From NCBI GenBank assembly GCA_963277665.1, contig OY728130.1, positions 1,364,422,393 through 1,364,486,392 of the forward strand: a stretch of DNA of 64,000 bases, in the 5' to 3' direction. The translations under genes and the position numbers were made by a program. Numbering within the stretch: the stretch's first letter is position 1; the number at the start of each line of letters is the position of its first letter. Positions 62,366-64,000 of the stretch are shown here, piece after piece. The notes under the pieces were generated by a model that was not told the DNA's origin, ran no database searches, and saw nothing but the letters and a program-made list of their open reading frames with translations. The stretch is from Viscum album. Lineage: Eukaryota; Streptophyta; Magnoliopsida; Santalales; Viscaceae.

Positions 62366-64000
62366 TGTCACGAACCATCCGGGGTAGCCTGGTAACTCAA
62401 TAACTGAGCTGGTCCAAACATAGCTTAAGGGAATTCATGATCCCCATTGGCTAGCAACAAAAACCAGGAATCATAAAACCTATAAGTTGGAATGATTTCT
62501 TCCACAAGAATATGGAATCAAAGATAAAAGATAGTATGCATATCAATAGGAAAACTCCAATGGGAGTAAAACTACCAGAACACATAGAGGAATAAAAGTC
62601 AAAGTACTACAACCCAAAGTACAAAATAGAAAAACAACCACATGGTTCCTAAGGACACAACTCACCACATCTAAATCTCAATAGCTGGATCCATCTCTAA
62701 GAGATCTCTTTCCTTTGTTGGATCATAGAATTAGAAAGTTTACAAACAACCGAAACAAAAAGTAGGGTGTGCGCCTAAACCAAGTAGGATACCACCAACT
62801 ATTCCATAACAGATTCCAAATATATATTATCCATAGAAATTATTTTAATTTTTCAAAATAAATATTTTTGGCAATTAAAAAGAATTTTATATAAAACATG
62901 TAATACATTCTCAAAATGATGGAAAATACATTCAAAGAACATGATTTACATTACAAGATATGGAATATTTTTAAAATAATGTCTTAATTAAAACATTTAT
63001 ATAAAAAAATTTATATAAATTCAATTTTTCCATGAAAATTAGTTTTACTACATTGGTATACAATTATATCTCTTATATAAATAATCAATAGAGTAACATG
63101 GTCATCTTCCAAAAGATATGATAGTATTTACCAGCTATAGGATTCCAAACTCTCTAAGTGGTCTCAAAAAAATGTGTATACACATGTCCCTATGACATTT
63201 TCCAAATGAGCCTCATCCCCAACCTGTTCGACATGTGACCTACCACAAGTATGTTTTAGAATGTTTTCATATCATAGAGTGTATCCAAATAACTCACTAA
63301 ATACCTAAGTATTTTATGCTCTCTTACATGATTGGTGAACTATTTTAAGACTGCCTATAAATATGATCAATCCCATTCTTCCATTTCAAAAAATTAAAAT
63401 TCTTTTCCATTTAAACCCAAAAAAAGGTTTTATTCAAAAATATGCCTTTTCATAAGATAAAACCAATGGGTTTCTATCAAATCATTTAATGCAATTTTCA
63501 TGAGTTTGAAATCCATTCAAATATAATTCCATACTTTTCGCAATTAATTTCCACAATTAAATTCAAAATTTTAATTGATAACATTTCCATAAAATCTAAA
63601 ATTTAAATGCAATAATATAAATCATCTAATTTCTGTAAACCCCCCCTAATTTAATAGAATTGGGGGGTTTCCAAGTTTCCGTGTCAAAACCATTTTAAAT
63701 ATCCCAATTCAATGGAATTAGGTTTTATCAAAATAATTGAAATCAAGGTAGAGCATTTAAATTTAAATCAATAATAAAATTTAAACAAGAAATAAAATAG
63801 AAATGAATTTGGAAAAAAGGGATGGAACAACCTACCTCTTTCCTAAAGAATGACACTCGCAACAGCACCCGTCAATGAGAATGAAGGTGTATAAGACCTC
63901 GAAACTATACCTATTATAAAGATCCAAAACCACATGACATTGATTCATCAATCCAAAGATTATCCATTGAAAACCCAAGAGGATAAGAAGAGAGAAACTT
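62366..64000 (-). repeat. LTR of a third element, running off the window
   Basis: TGTCACGAACCATCCGG begins exactly where the RNase H similarity of the second chromovirus stops. It resembles the TGTCATGACCCGTCCC end of the first chromovirus LTR, which suggests a related element on the minus strand with this as its 3' LTR. The candidate target sequence on the left is CATAA (62361-62365); its partner lies outside the window. The LTR continues AT-rich without coding potential to at least 63.9 kb; the remainder cannot be delimited. Confidence 0.6.
63637..63670. other. Long inverted repeat (hairpin)
   Basis: AAACCCCCCCTAATT (63637-63651) faces AATTGGGGGGTTT (63658-63670) across a 6-base loop, forming a stem of about 13 pairs with a small bulge. 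It lies in the LTR of the third element. It looks like a terminator-type hairpin but in a plant LTR it could be a regulatory or replication-linked structure, or chance. Confidence 0.6.

Overview
This is nuclear, intergenic DNA from a plant, most likely a seed plant with a large, repeat-rich genome. The evidence is very AT-rich sequence, long (TA)n tracts, Ty3/gypsy chromovirus polyprotein remains, retroelement primer sites matching initiator tRNA-Met, and no open reading frame longer than about 140 codons. I see no intact host gene, no rRNA or tRNA gene and no bacterial feature. The species cannot be named from this sequence.

Layout. (1) 1-2690: AT-rich repeat DNA with degenerate short repeats and an approximately 856-bp tandem duplication. 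(2) 2665-9206, resuming at 50840: two diverged direct copies of an approximately 3.57-kb AT-rich unit. (3) 9212-50834: one full-length Ty3/gypsy chromovirus on the minus strand, bounded by a perfect 5-bp target duplication (CATAT at 9207-9211 and 50835-50839). Its 5' LTR (47886-50834), primer site, gag-pol-chromodomain remains (43046-47885) and polypurine tract are recognisable, but the coding region is broken by many stops and frameshifts. (4) 10423-41247: inside that element's 3' LTR sits a 30.8-kb array in which five LTRs of about 4.45 kb alternate with four internal regions on the plus strand. The internal regions hold only a decayed gag nucleocapsid segment. This is a gag-only (TR-GAG/LARD-like) non-autonomous retrotransposon that appears to have inserted once and then expanded by LTR-LTR unequal recombination. 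(5) About 51040-54792: an older, inverted and much diverged LTR of the same 4.45-kb family. (6) 54800-57820: short repeats, a TATA-like box, a tRNA-Met primer-like site and a decayed acidic reading frame of unknown identity. (7) About 57820-62365: a second, more decayed chromovirus on the minus strand (RNase H, integrase and chromodomain remains plus a probable 3' LTR), cut at 62365/62366 by the LTR of a third element that runs out of the window.

How it fits together. The window is a set of nested retrotransposon insertions whose order can be read from junctions. The chromovirus is a plausible source of trans-acting proteins for the gag-only family, because both use the same primer tRNA and have similar LTR termini; this is inference. 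The most unusual signals are the five-LTR array and a GC-rich, hairpin-forming motif that occurs three times at fixed spacing downstream of the TATA box in every 4.45-kb LTR and is still visible in the old inverted copy.
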